Origin: Clostridium_AD sp050717545
Lineage (GTDB): Bacteria; Bacillota; Clostridia; Clostridiales; Clostridiaceae
Length of the DNA: 64,000 nt
Reading direction: 5' to 3'
NCBI RefSeq assembly: GCF_050717545.1
Contig: NZ_JBOITN010000045.1
Span: forward strand, 9,569-73,568
Shown: one piece after another, positions 44,326-53,849 of the stretch
How the letters are laid out: every line of letters starts with the position of its first letter
How positions within the stretch are numbered: position 1 is the stretch's first letter
Position numbers and translations under genes: made by a program
Notes under the pieces: model-generated
The model's database searches: none
The model's input: the letters and a program-made list of their open reading frames with translations, nothing else
What the model was told of the DNA's origin: nothing

Positions 44326-45738
44326 TTATATACTTTTCTGATATTTAGCTACGTACTCATAAGATAAAAAATATTCTTTCATCTCTTGACCTACAATACT
44401 ACAAATACTATTTAATAGCTTATTGTCATCCAATGTTAATTCACTCCTATAATGAAATATAAATGGATTAATATATCCACACTCATCAAATATCTTGCAT
44501 ATATCTGGTAAAGTAAAAAACTTATTATTACTTCTATTTAGAATAGAATTTTCACTATACATAAAACTTCCGCTTAATAACTCTTTTATAACTGAGTGGT
44601 GCATTATGTTAGGAATAGTCGCAATTATATATCCTCCTGGCTTTAAAAATCTTTTTAGTTCATTTAATAATGTCCATGGATCTTTACTTAATTGAAGTCT
44701 ATTCCCAAGAATTATATAATCAAAAAAATTCACCTTGCTTTCTTTAAAATTCATGTTATAATCTTCTTCAAAATCATAACTTATCAACTCTAATATATTT
44801 CCGCCTAGCCTTGCTAAACATTCATTTGTTTCGCAACCATATATTTTAGCATTTGGGTACATATATTTTAATTTAAGTAATGTAGCTCCGAGTCCACAAT
44901 CAAACTCAAAAATATTTAGTTCTTTTTCTTTCGGCTCATTTATACGTTCTATTATGTCAAATTTCAGTGTGCTCGCGAAGCTTGAATTAAAGCCCCACTT
45001 GTCCTCAAATTTTTTACTATTTATCTTTAAGAGGTTATTAAATTTAGTATAATTTTTATTAAAAGATGAACTTCCAAAATGGTGTATAAAGCTGTCATTA
45101 CAAAGCATTAATCTATATTCCTCATCTATAATTCTCATACTCAAATCATCATCTTCAAAATTTCCTGGTGTAAATCTTTCATCCAAAATACCAATTTTAT
45201 TAAGAACTTCTCTCTTTATTATCATACAAAATGCCACAAGCCTAACCTTTTCCTCCCACTTATGGGCGTTTGTTCTATTATTAGCATCCGCGAATGGAAT
45301 CATATCTTTAACATCACTATAAGGCACACTTACCGACTGATAATTAGAGCACTTATTAGTTATAGATGCAGCCGCTCCAATTTTATCATCACTGTAAAGA
45401 CATGTTTTAAGATTATCAAGCCACCTTGGAGTAACTATAGTGTCATTATTTAATAACAAAATATCATTTTCTTTCCCCGATACATCTATCCCTATATTAC
45501 ATCCCTTTGGAAATCCTACATTCTCATCATTCAAAATAACTACTATATCTTTTTGCTGTTTAAGCCACTCTCGTGTTCCATCAGTAGAATTATTATCCAC
45601 TACAATAATTTCGTAGGTATTCTCTTTAGTATATTTTCTTATGCTATCAATGCAAATTTTATTATACATAAGATTATTGTAAGTTAAGATTATAATCGAA
45701 GTTTTTCTATTTTCTAACTTCATTTCATTTTCAATCAT
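44326..45738 (-). CDS. Glycosyltransferase family 2 fused to a methyltransferase
   Basis: A 470-residue two-domain protein. Residues about 10-235 are a GT-A glycosyltransferase: IIILTYNNLMYNKICIDSIR, VVDNNSTDGTREWL, the DxD-like LLLNNDTIVTPRWL and GNFEDDDLSMRI. Residues about 260-470 are a SAM methyltransferase: IFEFDCGLGATLLKLKY (motif I), YIILGNRLQLSKDPW and FLKPGGYIIATIPN. It probably adds a sugar and methylates it, or methylates the growing glycan. AGGAAGGG precedes the ATG. It is divergent from another glycosyltransferase gene. Confidence 0.9.
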   Translation of the reverse strand: MIENEMKLENRKTSIIILTYNNLMYNKICIDSIRKYTKENTYEIIVVDNNSTDGTREWLKQQKDIVVILNDENVGFPKGCNIGIDVSGKENDILLLNNDTIVTPRWLDNLKTCLYSDDKIGAAASITNKCSNYQSVSVPYSDVKDMIPFADANNRTNAHKWEEKVRLVAFCMIIKREVLNKIGILDERFTPGNFEDDDLSMRIIDEEYRLMLCNDSFIHHFGSSSFNKNYTKFNNLLKINSKKFEDKWGFNSSFASTLKFDIIERINEPKEKELNIFEFDCGLGATLLKLKYMYPNAKIYGCETNECLARLGGNILELISYDFEEDYNMNFKESKVNFFDYIILGNRLQLSKDPWTLLNELKRFLKPGGYIIATIPNIMHHSVIKELLSGSFMYSENSILNRSNNKFFTLPDICKIFDECGYINPFIFHYRSELTLDDNKLLNSICSIVGQEMKEYFLSYEYVAKYQKSI

Positions 45739-45909
45739 TATTTAATCCCTTCCTCTAACACTTAGTTATCACAAATTAGACTCTAATTTCATATTATGCA
45801 TAACATTAAAAATATGTACCTTCCTCTTATAAATTCCTACTTTCTAACTTACAAATATTAAAATACATTTACCATTTTTTATAAACATGTTTCCTATTCC
45901 AATCCCTAG

Positions 45910-45918
45910 CATATTATA
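45910..45918 (+). promoter_or_regulatory. Sigma-K-like -10 element upstream of the GT2-TPR gene
   Basis: CATATTATA fits the sigma-K -10 consensus CATANNNTA, 28 nt before the start codon. The expected AC 16 nt upstream reads TC, so this is only suggestive. The divergent strand carries CATAATATG upstream of the GT2-methyltransferase gene, also one base off. Confidence 0.3.
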
Positions 45919-45946
45919 GACTGTAAGTTTATTTTAGGAGGATTAT

Positions 45947-47020
45947 ATGGTAACTATTAGTTTATGTATGATTGTAAAAAACGAAGAAGATGTTTTAGGT
46001 AGATGCCTCGATAGCGTGCAAGGCATTGTTGATGAAATAATAATAGTCGATACAGGTTCTACAGATAACACAAAGAATATCGCTTTAAAGTATACAGATA
46101 ATATATTTAATTTTGAGTGGATTAATGATTTTTCCGCAGCTAGAAATAATGCTTTTTCTAAAGCAACTAAAGATTATATTCTTTGGCTAGATGCTGATGA
46201 TGTTATTCTCGCGGATGATATTATAAAATTTAAGAATCTTAAAGAAACATTATCTCTAGATGTAGATAATGTAATGATGATGTATAACGTAGGATTTGAT
46301 GAAAATGGTTCTGTTTCGCTTTCATATTTTAGAGAACGTTTATCCAAACGAACAAACCATGCTTTATGGATGGAACCTGTCCATGAATGTTTAATAATAG
46401 GCGGAAATACTATAAATACCGATATATGTATAACTCACAAAAAAGAACATGCAGCAGTTCCAGGTAGAAATATTACAATTTATAAAAACTTACTTTCCGA
46501 GGGCATAGAATTAAGCCCAAGAGGGCTTTTCTATTATTCTAGGGAATTATTTCAGAATGGATTTACCAAAGATGCAATCCAATATTTCAATGAATTTTTA
46601 GATACAGAAAAGGGCTGGGTAGAAGATAATATAAGTTCCTGTTTTGATCTTTCTAAGTGTTATGACATTATAGGTGATAAAAAAAGCATGCTTAAAATAC
46701 TCCTTAGAAGCTTTGAATATGATACTCCAAGAGCTGAAATATGTTGTAATTTAGGGACTTACTACTTTGAAACTTTAGATTATACTAAGGCCATCTTCTG
46801 GTATAAGCTTGCAGACAGTCTTGACAAACCAGTTAATAGCTGGGGGTTTATATCTCATGATTTCTGGGGTTATATACCCAATATTCAACTTTCTGTTTGT
46901 TATGACAGATTAGGCAACAGAGAATTGTCAGTTAAGTTTAACGATAAGGCAGCGAAGTATAAACCTAATTCTACAGCAGTACGTTTAAATAGAGAATATT
47001 ACGAAAGAACTTCTGTATAA
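45947..47020 (+). CDS. Glycosyltransferase family 2 with TPR-like C-terminus
   Basis: A 357-residue protein. The N-terminal GT-A domain (about 1-200) starts ISLCMIVKNEEDVLGRCLDS, with IIIVDTGSTDNTKNIA, the DxD-like ILWLDADDVILADD and MEPVHECLIIGG. The rest is helical with tetratricopeptide-like repeats (CCNLGTYYFETLDYTKAIFW, SVCYDRLGNRELSVKFNDKA). Proteins of this type often glycosylate protein side chains. AGGAGG precedes the ATG. It is the only plus-strand gene of the glycan locus. Confidence 0.9.
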   Translation: MVTISLCMIVKNEEDVLGRCLDSVQGIVDEIIIVDTGSTDNTKNIALKYTDNIFNFEWINDFSAARNNAFSKATKDYILWLDADDVILADDIIKFKNLKETLSLDVDNVMMMYNVGFDENGSVSLSYFRERLSKRTNHALWMEPVHECLIIGGNTINTDICITHKKEHAAVPGRNITIYKNLLSEGIELSPRGLFYYSRELFQNGFTKDAIQYFNEFLDTEKGWVEDNISSCFDLSKCYDIIGDKKSMLKILLRSFEYDTPRAEICCNLGTYYFETLDYTKAIFWYKLADSLDKPVNSWGFISHDFWGYIPNIQLSVCYDRLGNRELSVKFNDKAAKYKPNSTAVRLNREYYERTSV

Positions 47021-47100
47021 ACACAAGCAGATAATTAGAGACATAATTTAAAGTGCATGCTGCAACTAAAAAAAACGCCAACACAAAATATGGACGTTAA

Positions 47101-47137
47101 ATTTCCCCTAAACATATGATATCATGCCTAGGGGAAT
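47101..47137. terminator. Terminator between convergent glycosyltransferase genes
   Basis: ATTTCCCCTA (47101-47110) pairs with TAGGGGAAT (47129-47137) around an AT-rich 18-nt loop. It is placed right after the stop of the minus-strand gene and 80 nt after the plus-strand gene. Confidence 0.7.
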
Positions 47138-47145
47138 TCTTATTA

Positions 47146-48075
47146 TTATACTTTTAAATCTAGTATAACCTTTAGTTCTTCTAATTTAGTTTTAAAGTAT
47201 GGTTCCCCCAAGTAATATCTTGTAAATATATTTATTCCTCCATCGATGCTTAGTGGCAACTTAGTTTCCAGGATCCAACGAACTAATGGAAATGTAATAT
47301 TTAGTGATGCAAGTTTATGATACTCTATCTCAGCATCCGTTAATCCATTGCCTCTAAAGCTATACAATATATCTAAATAATTTTTTATAGCTACTTCCAT
47401 AATATTATAACCAGACGCACCTGCTGACCCTGTATCTGGTCTATTAATTTCTCCACTCAAGATGCAGTAATTAGGATTAGATCGTAAAAGTTCAAGTTGG
47501 ATATATATATGGTTAAGACTTGAGTATAAGAACTTCTCTTTTAGAGGTATTTTCTTATAGGCATCATTTTTCAAAACCATACCGGTAATCCATCCTCCCG
47601 TCCCTGAATCTATCTGATAATCGCTCATACCACTACCACGATTTATAATTAGCGGGTGCCACTTCATAGATAAATACATTAGATCACAATCTCTATTAGC
47701 GTTAATCATATTAATTATCGCACTATAAACCCCTTCATTAAAAAAATCATCATCACCATGTAAATTAATATATTCTCCATTTGATATATCTAACACCTTT
47801 TGTATATTTTTTGATACTCCTATATTCTCTTGATTTTTACAATATACTAAAGTATCATATTTCTCTTTGTATTCATCAATAATTATTGAAGTATTATCTG
47901 TAGAAGCATTGTCACATACTACTACTTCAAATCTATAATTATTACCAACCTGAGAGTATATGTTCTCAAGTAGCTTTCTTAAAAACTCAGCCCGATTATA
48001 TGTTGGAATACCTATAGTAAGCACAGGCCTTTTATTTAACTCTTTTACGTTTCCCTTGGTAGTGTCATTGCTCAT
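47146..48075 (-). CDS. Glycosyltransferase family 2
   Basis: A 309-residue GT-A enzyme: VLTIGIPTYNRAEFLRKLLE, VVVCDNASTDNTSIIIDEY and the metal site INLHGDDDFFNEG. The C-terminal half has RWILETKLPLSIDGGINIF and a short helical end. It is the intact member of a local family; two decayed copies lie directly upstream. ATG follows AAGGAGAAG. The sugar donor is unknown; proximity to the CDP-dideoxysugar operon suggests transfer of that sugar or its neighbours. Confidence 0.9.
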   Translation of the reverse strand: MSNDTTKGNVKELNKRPVLTIGIPTYNRAEFLRKLLENIYSQVGNNYRFEVVVCDNASTDNTSIIIDEYKEKYDTLVYCKNQENIGVSKNIQKVLDISNGEYINLHGDDDFFNEGVYSAIINMINANRDCDLMYLSMKWHPLIINRGSGMSDYQIDSGTGGWITGMVLKNDAYKKIPLKEKFLYSSLNHIYIQLELLRSNPNYCILSGEINRPDTGSAGASGYNIMEVAIKNYLDILYSFRGNGLTDAEIEYHKLASLNITFPLVRWILETKLPLSIDGGINIFTRYYLGEPYFKTKLEELKVILDLKV

Positions 48076-48088
48076 AAATTACTTCTCC

Positions 48089-48337
48089 TTAAATAGTACA
48101 TAACAATACTAATTTTAATAAACTTTTGATTTCATTTAGCTTTTGGTGGTAATATATTTCGCCTGAATAATATTTAGTATACGCTTTTTCAAGACCATCC
48201 ATTTTAAAATAATACCTCTGCTTAATACTGCATCAATACTTGGAAAGATTATTGAACTAAGAACCTTATGTTTCTAAAAATGTAGCTCTATTAAAGGTTG
48301 GAATTCCTATAGTTAAAATCGGGATGTTATTATTCAT
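48089..48337 (-). pseudogene. Glycosyltransferase pseudogene with large internal deletion
   Basis: From the ATG at 48337 the frame gives NNIPILTIGIPTFNRATFLE and then a stop. Past a deletion, another frame gives DGLEKAYTKYYSGEIYYHQK, LNEIKSLLKLVL and a stop at 48089. These are the two ends of the glycosyltransferase at 47146 (its VLTIGIPTYNRAEFL and NIFTRYYLGEPYFKTKLEEL); roughly 200 middle residues are gone. Confidence 0.85.
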
Positions 48338-48368
48338 GCCCTAATACTCCTTTTGAATCATCTATTTA

Positions 48369-49038
48369 TTATCTCTTTAATGCTAATATACTTCTTAGCA
48401 CTGCTAACTTTTCCTCAAAATATTCTTCCCCAGAGTAATATAGCTTAAATAATTCTACTGAATTGTCTAAACTTAATGACATATTCGCATTAATTACCCA
48501 TCTTAAAAACGGGAAAAGCAAAGATAATAAAAAGTATTTCCGGAATTTTATCTCGGCACTTGTTAATCCATCGCCCTCAAAATTAGAAAGTATATCTATA
48601 TAATTTTCATAATAACTTGCATAACATTATATCCAGAAAACCCTGCCGAGGCACAATCATATCTTGGGATAGGTCCCCTTAGAACGCAATAGTTAACATT
48701 TTTAGTTGAATATACATATGATTCAAATCAGAATATAGAAACTTTTCTTTATCGTCAACTTTTTTATAACATCATTACATATAACCATCCCAGTAATACC
48801 ACTAATGTTTTTAGCATCAACTATATAATTACTAAGCCCCGCTCCACGTTTAACGCTAAAAACATCATTAGCACCTGGCAGAAACATTACATCACAATCA
48901 CAATTTCCCTCAATCATATCTAGAATCATTACCTATTTGACTATAAACATTTTCAAGGCATTTACAAAGATACATCTCCCTATTAAAGGTTGGAATAGCT
49001 ATAGTCAAAATTGGCCTTATTTTATTATTTTCATTCAT
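48369..49038 (-). pseudogene. Glycosyltransferase pseudogene with frameshifts and a deletion
   Basis: From the ATG at 49038, after GAGGATGG, the frame reads PILTIAIPTFNREMYLCKCL and YSQIGND and then breaks. Homology resumes in other frames with MIEGNCDCDVMFLPGANDVF, GITGMVICNDVIKK, SAGFSGYNVMQV and the terminal GEEYFEEKLAVLRSILALKR. All parts match the intact gene at 47146 in order. About 70 residues including the DxD site are deleted and several frameshifts follow, so it cannot be active. Confidence 0.88.
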
Positions 49039-49074
49039 GGAACCATCCTCCATTTATAACATAGCAATCTTGTT

Positions 49075-50427
49075 TTATTTTTTACTTATATTTTTTAATA
49101 TATATTCTTCGATATTGGATACCATATAATTTATCATATTTTCATTTATTCCTGGATAAACGCCTAACCAAAATGAATTAGTAGTAATTAAATCTGTATT
49201 TTTAAGTTCTCCTACAATTCTATATGAATCTTTATTTTTTTTATATTCTTCAAATAATGGTTGCCTTGTAATGTTTCCTGCAAATAGCAACCTAGTTTGA
49301 ATTCCTTTAGCCTCTAAATACTCAAGTAAATCCCTTCTATTTATAGATGAATCTTTAATTGTCATCAAAAAACCAAACCAACTAGGTTTAGCATTTTTCT
49401 CAGCCTCAGGTAAAATTAAATATTTATCTAAATGCTTTAATTTGTTTTTTAGTAGTTCCCAATTCTCTATTCTTCTTTCTATAAATTCAGGTAACTTCTT
49501 TAACTGCGCGCACCCTATTGATGCTTGCATTTCTGTAACTTTCAAATTATATCCTAAATGTGAATAAATATATTTATGATCATAACCAAGAGGCATATCT
49601 CCGTATTTTATAGCAAACCTTTTTTTGCAAGTATTATCACACCCTGATTTACAATAACAATCCCTTCCCCAATCTCTAAAAGATTCTATTATTCTACTTA
49701 ACATAACACTATTTGTGTATACAGCACCCCCTTCGCCCATAGTAATATGATGCGGTGGATAAAAGCTTGAAGTCCCTATGTCTCCAATTGTTCCTGTATA
49801 CTTTAATTCTCCTTTATATTCATATTGCGAACCCAGAGCATCGCAATTATCTTCTATTAACCATAAATTATTTTTATCACAAAATTCTTTAACCCTTTTT
49901 AAATTAAAAGGATTACCTAGTGTATGAGCTATGAGAATGGCTTTAGTTTTACTTGATAATGCCTCTTCTAATAAATTAACATCAATATTGTAAGTTGGAA
50001 GTGTTATATCTACAAATACTGGCACTGCTCCATATTGAAGTATTGGAGCTACAGTAGTTGGAAAACCCGCTGCAACTGTTATAACTTCATCTCCTTTTTC
50101 TATTCTCCGTTCTTTTAATTTAGGGGAAGTAAGCGCCATAAATGCAAGAAGATTTGCTGATGACCCAGAATTAGTTAATGAACAATATTTCACACCTAAA
50201 AACTGTGCAAACTCTTTTTCAAATTTGTCGCAGAATCTACCCGTTGTAAGCCAAAAATCAAGTGTAGCCTCAGTAAGGTTTATCATTTCGTCCTCATCAA
50301 AATATCTTCCTCCGTAGTTTATTTTGTTGCCTTCTTTCCACTCTTCTTTATTTTTAAAAACCTCATCATAATATTCCTTAACGTTTTCTAATATCTTTAG
50401 CCTTAATAAACTTTCTTTATTTGACAA
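49075..50427 (-). CDS. rfbH: CDP-4-keto-6-deoxyglucose 3-dehydrase (E1)
   Basis: A 450-residue PMP- and 2Fe-2S-dependent dehydrase that removes the C3 hydroxyl of CDP-4-keto-6-deoxyglucose in 3,6-dideoxyhexose synthesis. It has the aminotransferase-like fold, with the usual PLP Lys replaced by His in FYPPHHITMGEGGAVY (near residue 225), which marks dehydrases. The cluster cysteines are in RDCYCKSGCDNTCKKRF. Other motifs are LTNSGSSANLLAFMAL and EDNCDALGSQY. It is the last gene of the CDP-sugar operon. The reductase partner (E3, RfbI/DdhD) is not in this window. ATG follows the spaced ribosome site AAGGAGGC. Confidence 0.95.
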   Translation of the reverse strand: MSNKESLLRLKILENVKEYYDEVFKNKEEWKEGNKINYGGRYFDEDEMINLTEATLDFWLTTGRFCDKFEKEFAQFLGVKYCSLTNSGSSANLLAFMALTSPKLKERRIEKGDEVITVAAGFPTTVAPILQYGAVPVFVDITLPTYNIDVNLLEEALSSKTKAILIAHTLGNPFNLKRVKEFCDKNNLWLIEDNCDALGSQYEYKGELKYTGTIGDIGTSSFYPPHHITMGEGGAVYTNSVMLSRIIESFRDWGRDCYCKSGCDNTCKKRFAIKYGDMPLGYDHKYIYSHLGYNLKVTEMQASIGCAQLKKLPEFIERRIENWELLKNKLKHLDKYLILPEAEKNAKPSWFGFLMTIKDSSINRRDLLEYLEAKGIQTRLLFAGNITRQPLFEEYKKNKDSYRIVGELKNTDLITTNSFWLGVYPGINENMINYMVSNIEEYILKNISKK

Positions 50428-50466
50428 TAATCTGCCTCCTTAATCAATTTTTCTTAGTTAATTTTT

Positions 50467-51279
50467 TTATTCACTTGCTTCTGGAATATGTGTTTCATTT
50501 CCTATCCAAAATTCTGTCTCGCCAGAAGCATTTTCTTTTAGATAAACTGGTTGTTTTATTTTAATCTTTATATTCTCTGTTCTTTGATGATGTATTAAAA
50601 AAATATTAAATAATCGTTCACCTAAATATGCAAAATCCTTAACATTGGGATCAGGGTTTAGTCTCTTCTTAATTTCTCCAAAAATATCCATTATCCAAGT
50701 CATATACTTATCAAATAAATCTCCTCGCATTATAAATAAATTAATATAATAAACTTCCGTGCTAAGCAAAGCTGTAAAACAATCTCCTTCATAACTAGGA
50801 TACTTTTCCTTAATAATTTCTAAAGCCGTATTTAAATATAAACCTTTATGCCACATATTGTGTTGAGTCCACATATTACCAAGTCCAAACATTCTGAAAT
50901 TTAACGATGTAGGTACTAATACATCACAATCTTCTAAAATATTCTTGAGACCTTCCTTATCCCAACCATATTTATCTATAACTTCACTAAGATTATCAGT
51001 ACCAGTTACATTATCTTTAAAGGATATATATCTTCTATATTGAAAAAATCCTACATACTTTTGTATTTTCATGTTTTTCCACACCCAATAGTAAGTTGAA
51101 AACTCAGCATATAGTGAATTTTCGCTAGCCATATTATCCCCTTCGTCAGAACATAATATGGTATAATCACCAGGTACAATTTCTCTTTTAGTATATATAG
51201 GTGTAAATATTTCAGACTTTACCATTTTATAAGGTTTATGACTAATAACATATATATCTACTAATTCATTTAAATCCAT
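50467..51279 (-). CDS. DUF4422 capsular-polysaccharide-type glycosyltransferase
   Basis: A 270-residue protein of the DUF4422 family found in capsule and surface-glycan loci: IYVISHKPYKMVKSEIFTPI, ENSLYAEFSTYYWVWKN and VGFFQYRRYISF. The fold is expected to be GT-A-like, transferring a hexose (often galactose-type). It lies in the operon between a StrF-like protein and rfbH. The ribosome site GGGCGGTG precedes the ATG. Confidence 0.87.
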   Translation of the reverse strand: MDLNELVDIYVISHKPYKMVKSEIFTPIYTKREIVPGDYTILCSDEGDNMASENSLYAEFSTYYWVWKNMKIQKYVGFFQYRRYISFKDNVTGTDNLSEVIDKYGWDKEGLKNILEDCDVLVPTSLNFRMFGLGNMWTQHNMWHKGLYLNTALEIIKEKYPSYEGDCFTALLSTEVYYINLFIMRGDLFDKYMTWIMDIFGEIKKRLNPDPNVKDFAYLGERLFNIFLIHHQRTENIKIKIKQPVYLKENASGETEFWIGNETHIPEASE

Positions 51280-51341
51280 AGTTTCACCGCCCTTATTTTT
51301 TACCCTTCATTGAAAATCAATTTAATTATACGAACCAACCT

Positions 51342-51992
51342 TTAATTATAGTTTTTTATAAATATTAATCTATTTTCATCAAATCCATTTATCGTATTTA
51401 CAATTCCGCAATCGTGAACGCACCAAGGCGTAATTTGCTTAGGTACCACCACTTTATAATCCAGTTTTCTAAACTCCGCGCATTGCGACATATCATAAAA
51501 ATGCCAACTCTTAAATATATCTTCCCTCCAAGGAATATCATATTGCGTTATTATTATGAACCCATCAACCGCCGCTACCTCATCAAATGCAAATTCGATT
51601 TCATTAAATTTAAGTAGTCCCATAATACCTGTATGACTCTCATATACCTCTCCAACAGTTTCAGAACTCTCCCACCATATTCCACTTTCCGGTATAGATT
51701 TAGCTCCACACATTCCAATAACACCTATATCGCCATCTTCAAACACTTTCAACATATCAAGTATAAAATTTCTATTTATAATAAATACGTCTTGATGGAG
51801 ATATACTTTATATTTAGAATCAGAGCTAAACATGCACTTGTTATAAGCTTTAGTTAAATATTCTGCGTTTCTTACAGGAATTATCTCTATATGAAATTCA
51901 TTAGGTATTATCAAGTTATTTATATACAATTCACATTTTTTAAATACTACTTCATCATTTACTGCTATTATAAAACTTACCTTATTATTCAC
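51342..51992 (-). CDS. StrF-like GT-A glycosyltransferase-family protein
   Basis: A 216-residue protein resembling the StrF / Glyco_tranf_2_5 group: VSFIIAVNDEVVFKKCELYI, YLTKAYNKCM, YKVYLHQDVFIINRNFI, GVIGMCGAKSIPESG and DEVAAVDGFIIIT. Such proteins are found in surface-glycan clusters and are presumed glycosyltransferases. The start is GTG with GGGAGG 8 nt upstream. It lies 85 nt after the ThDP enzyme gene. Confidence 0.82.
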   Translation of the reverse strand: MNNKVSFIIAVNDEVVFKKCELYINNLIIPNEFHIEIIPVRNAEYLTKAYNKCMFSSDSKYKVYLHQDVFIINRNFILDMLKVFEDGDIGVIGMCGAKSIPESGIWWESSETVGEVYESHTGIMGLLKFNEIEFAFDEVAAVDGFIIITQYDIPWREDIFKSWHFYDMSQCAEFRKLDYKVVVPKQITPWCVHDCGIVNTINGFDENRLIFIKNYN

Positions 51993-52076
51993 AACAAAGT
52001 CCTCCCATATTTCACTTTAATTTTATTTGAGGAGAAAATATTAACCTTAAACTATCTTTGCAATTATCGCCACCTA

Positions 52077-53837
52077 TTATGACTTATACAAATCAATTAT
52101 CATATTTTCTTTAAACTCATTTCTATTTATTAGGGGTTCTTGATCTTCTATTGGTTTGCCTATACCAAGCTTTGGAATTACATAAGTTATATTTTTAAGT
52201 TCCACCTCTATGACATAGCTTTCATCATCATTCAATCTTCCTTTTAATTCATTTATCTGATTTTCATTACTTATTTTAAATGACTTTATTCCATAAGCTT
52301 CACTGATTTTCATAAAGTTTGGAACAGAATATCCATCTATAGTTCCACTATAATTTGATTCAAAATACATTTCTTGAAAATGTCTAATCATACCTAAAGC
52401 ATTATTGTTCATGATGATTATCTTTATAGGTATCTTTTCCCGGGCAATAGTTTGTAGCTCTTGGATATTCATTTGAATTCCACCATCACCAGTAATCACA
52501 ACTACTTTATAATTAGGTTTAGCATGCCATGCTCCTATAGCTGCTGGCAGACCAAATCCCATAGGTCCCATTCCACCCGCGTTTAATAATCTTTGATTCT
52601 TAAGAAGCCTCAAAGATTGAGATGCCCAAATTTGGTTTTGACCTATATCTAAACATATTATAGAATTTGGATTTAGAATTCCACTTATTCTATTCATAAA
52701 TTCATTAGGGTCTATTTCATTTATATCTGTATTAGCTTTAAATGATGGATACATTTTTTTATAACTACTTATTTTATTTATCCAAGAACTGAAATTAAAC
52801 TTATAATCAAGTTCTTCTATACCTTTATTTAATTTTTTTAGAAATAGAAATAAATCACACTCTATAGTTAAATCTTCTTTCACTTTAATATTAAGTTCAT
52901 TTTTATCTATATCTACATGGACTATTTTAGCCTGCCTTGCAAAACTGTCAGTTATAGAACTTGTCTGTCTGGTCGTTAATCTAGAACCTAAAACTATTAA
53001 TAAATCACAATTAGCCACTGCTAAATTTGAATACCTATTTCCATAAGCTCCCATGTACCCTACGTAACACTTATGCCCATGATTTACACTGTCTATCCCC
53101 ATTAAAGTGCTAACTACAGGGATACCCGTTATGTCTATAAATTTCTCCAAACTTCCAACTGCCTTTGCGAGCCTAATTCCTCCACCCGCTAGTATCACAG
53201 GTCTTTCACTTTCCTTTATTAAGTCTATTACTCTACTGACATCTTCTATATTTACTTCTTTCTTTATTGCACTTTTATATTCTTCTGATTCATAAAAACC
53301 TATTAGCTCGCGTGGGTTAATTTCAGCCCTTTGAATGTTCATAGGTATATCTAATAAAACAGGTCCCGGCCTACCATCTTTTGCTATATAAAATGCCTTT
53401 TCTAAGCAATATTTTATTTTTTCAGGAGAACTAATCATAACTGCATACTTTGTTATAGGTTTTATTATGCTTACTATATCAGTCTCTTGAAATCCTTCTT
53501 GTCTTATTTCAATTGATCTCTTATATTCATAGGTATTAACTTGACCTGTTATATACAAACATGGAATAGAATCAAAATAAGCACTTCCTATACCTGTAAT
53601 AAGGTTTGTCGCTCCTGGTCCACTAGTAGCTGTGCATACTCCTATATTACCGCTAACCCTTGCATAACCCTCAGCGGCAAATGCTGAAGCCTGTTCATGA
53701 TAATTTGATATGAATTTAATTCCATCTGCTTTATATATTGAATCAACAAAATGAGTTATAGCTCCACCTTGATATCCAAAAATCGTCGTTACACCGTTAT
53801 CTTTTAGAAACTCTACAACATAATCTGATAACTTCAT
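52077..53837 (-). CDS. ThDP-dependent acetolactate synthase-like enzyme, probably YerE-type sugar acetyltransferase
   Basis: A 586-residue ThDP enzyme of the acetolactate synthase superfamily. The catalytic Glu lies in SNYHEQASAFAAEGYARV (near residue 50). The central FAD/nucleotide-type domain includes PVILAGGGIRLA, and the ThDP-Mg motif is VITGDGGIQMNIQEL (near 450). Within a CDP-3,6-dideoxyhexose operon the closest known precedent is YerE, which adds a two-carbon unit from pyruvate to CDP-4-keto-3,6-dideoxyglucose to build yersiniose. Ordinary branched-chain amino-acid synthesis is less likely because no ilv gene is near. The ATG at 53837 has AGGTGG upstream, preferred to a GTG four codons earlier. 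Confidence 0.8.
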   Translation of the reverse strand: MKLSDYVVEFLKDNGVTTIFGYQGGAITHFVDSIYKADGIKFISNYHEQASAFAAEGYARVSGNIGVCTATSGPGATNLITGIGSAYFDSIPCLYITGQVNTYEYKRSIEIRQEGFQETDIVSIIKPITKYAVMISSPEKIKYCLEKAFYIAKDGRPGPVLLDIPMNIQRAEINPRELIGFYESEEYKSAIKKEVNIEDVSRVIDLIKESERPVILAGGGIRLAKAVGSLEKFIDITGIPVVSTLMGIDSVNHGHKCYVGYMGAYGNRYSNLAVANCDLLIVLGSRLTTRQTSSITDSFARQAKIVHVDIDKNELNIKVKEDLTIECDLFLFLKKLNKGIEELDYKFNFSSWINKISSYKKMYPSFKANTDINEIDPNEFMNRISGILNPNSIICLDIGQNQIWASQSLRLLKNQRLLNAGGMGPMGFGLPAAIGAWHAKPNYKVVVITGDGGIQMNIQELQTIAREKIPIKIIIMNNNALGMIRHFQEMYFESNYSGTIDGYSVPNFMKISEAYGIKSFKISNENQINELKGRLNDDESYVIEVELKNITYVIPKLGIGKPIEDQEPLINRNEFKENMIIDLYKS

Positions 53838-53849
53838 AGTATTTACCAC

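Noticed and set aside
48723..48929. Separate 68-residue minus-strand gene
   Set aside because: Its sequence is the middle of the frameshifted glycosyltransferase pseudogene, not an independent gene.
52077..53837. Annotation as biosynthetic acetolactate synthase (ilvB)
   Set aside because: No ilv genes or regulatory subunit nearby, and it is embedded in a CDP-sugar operon; a YerE-like role fits better but is unproven.
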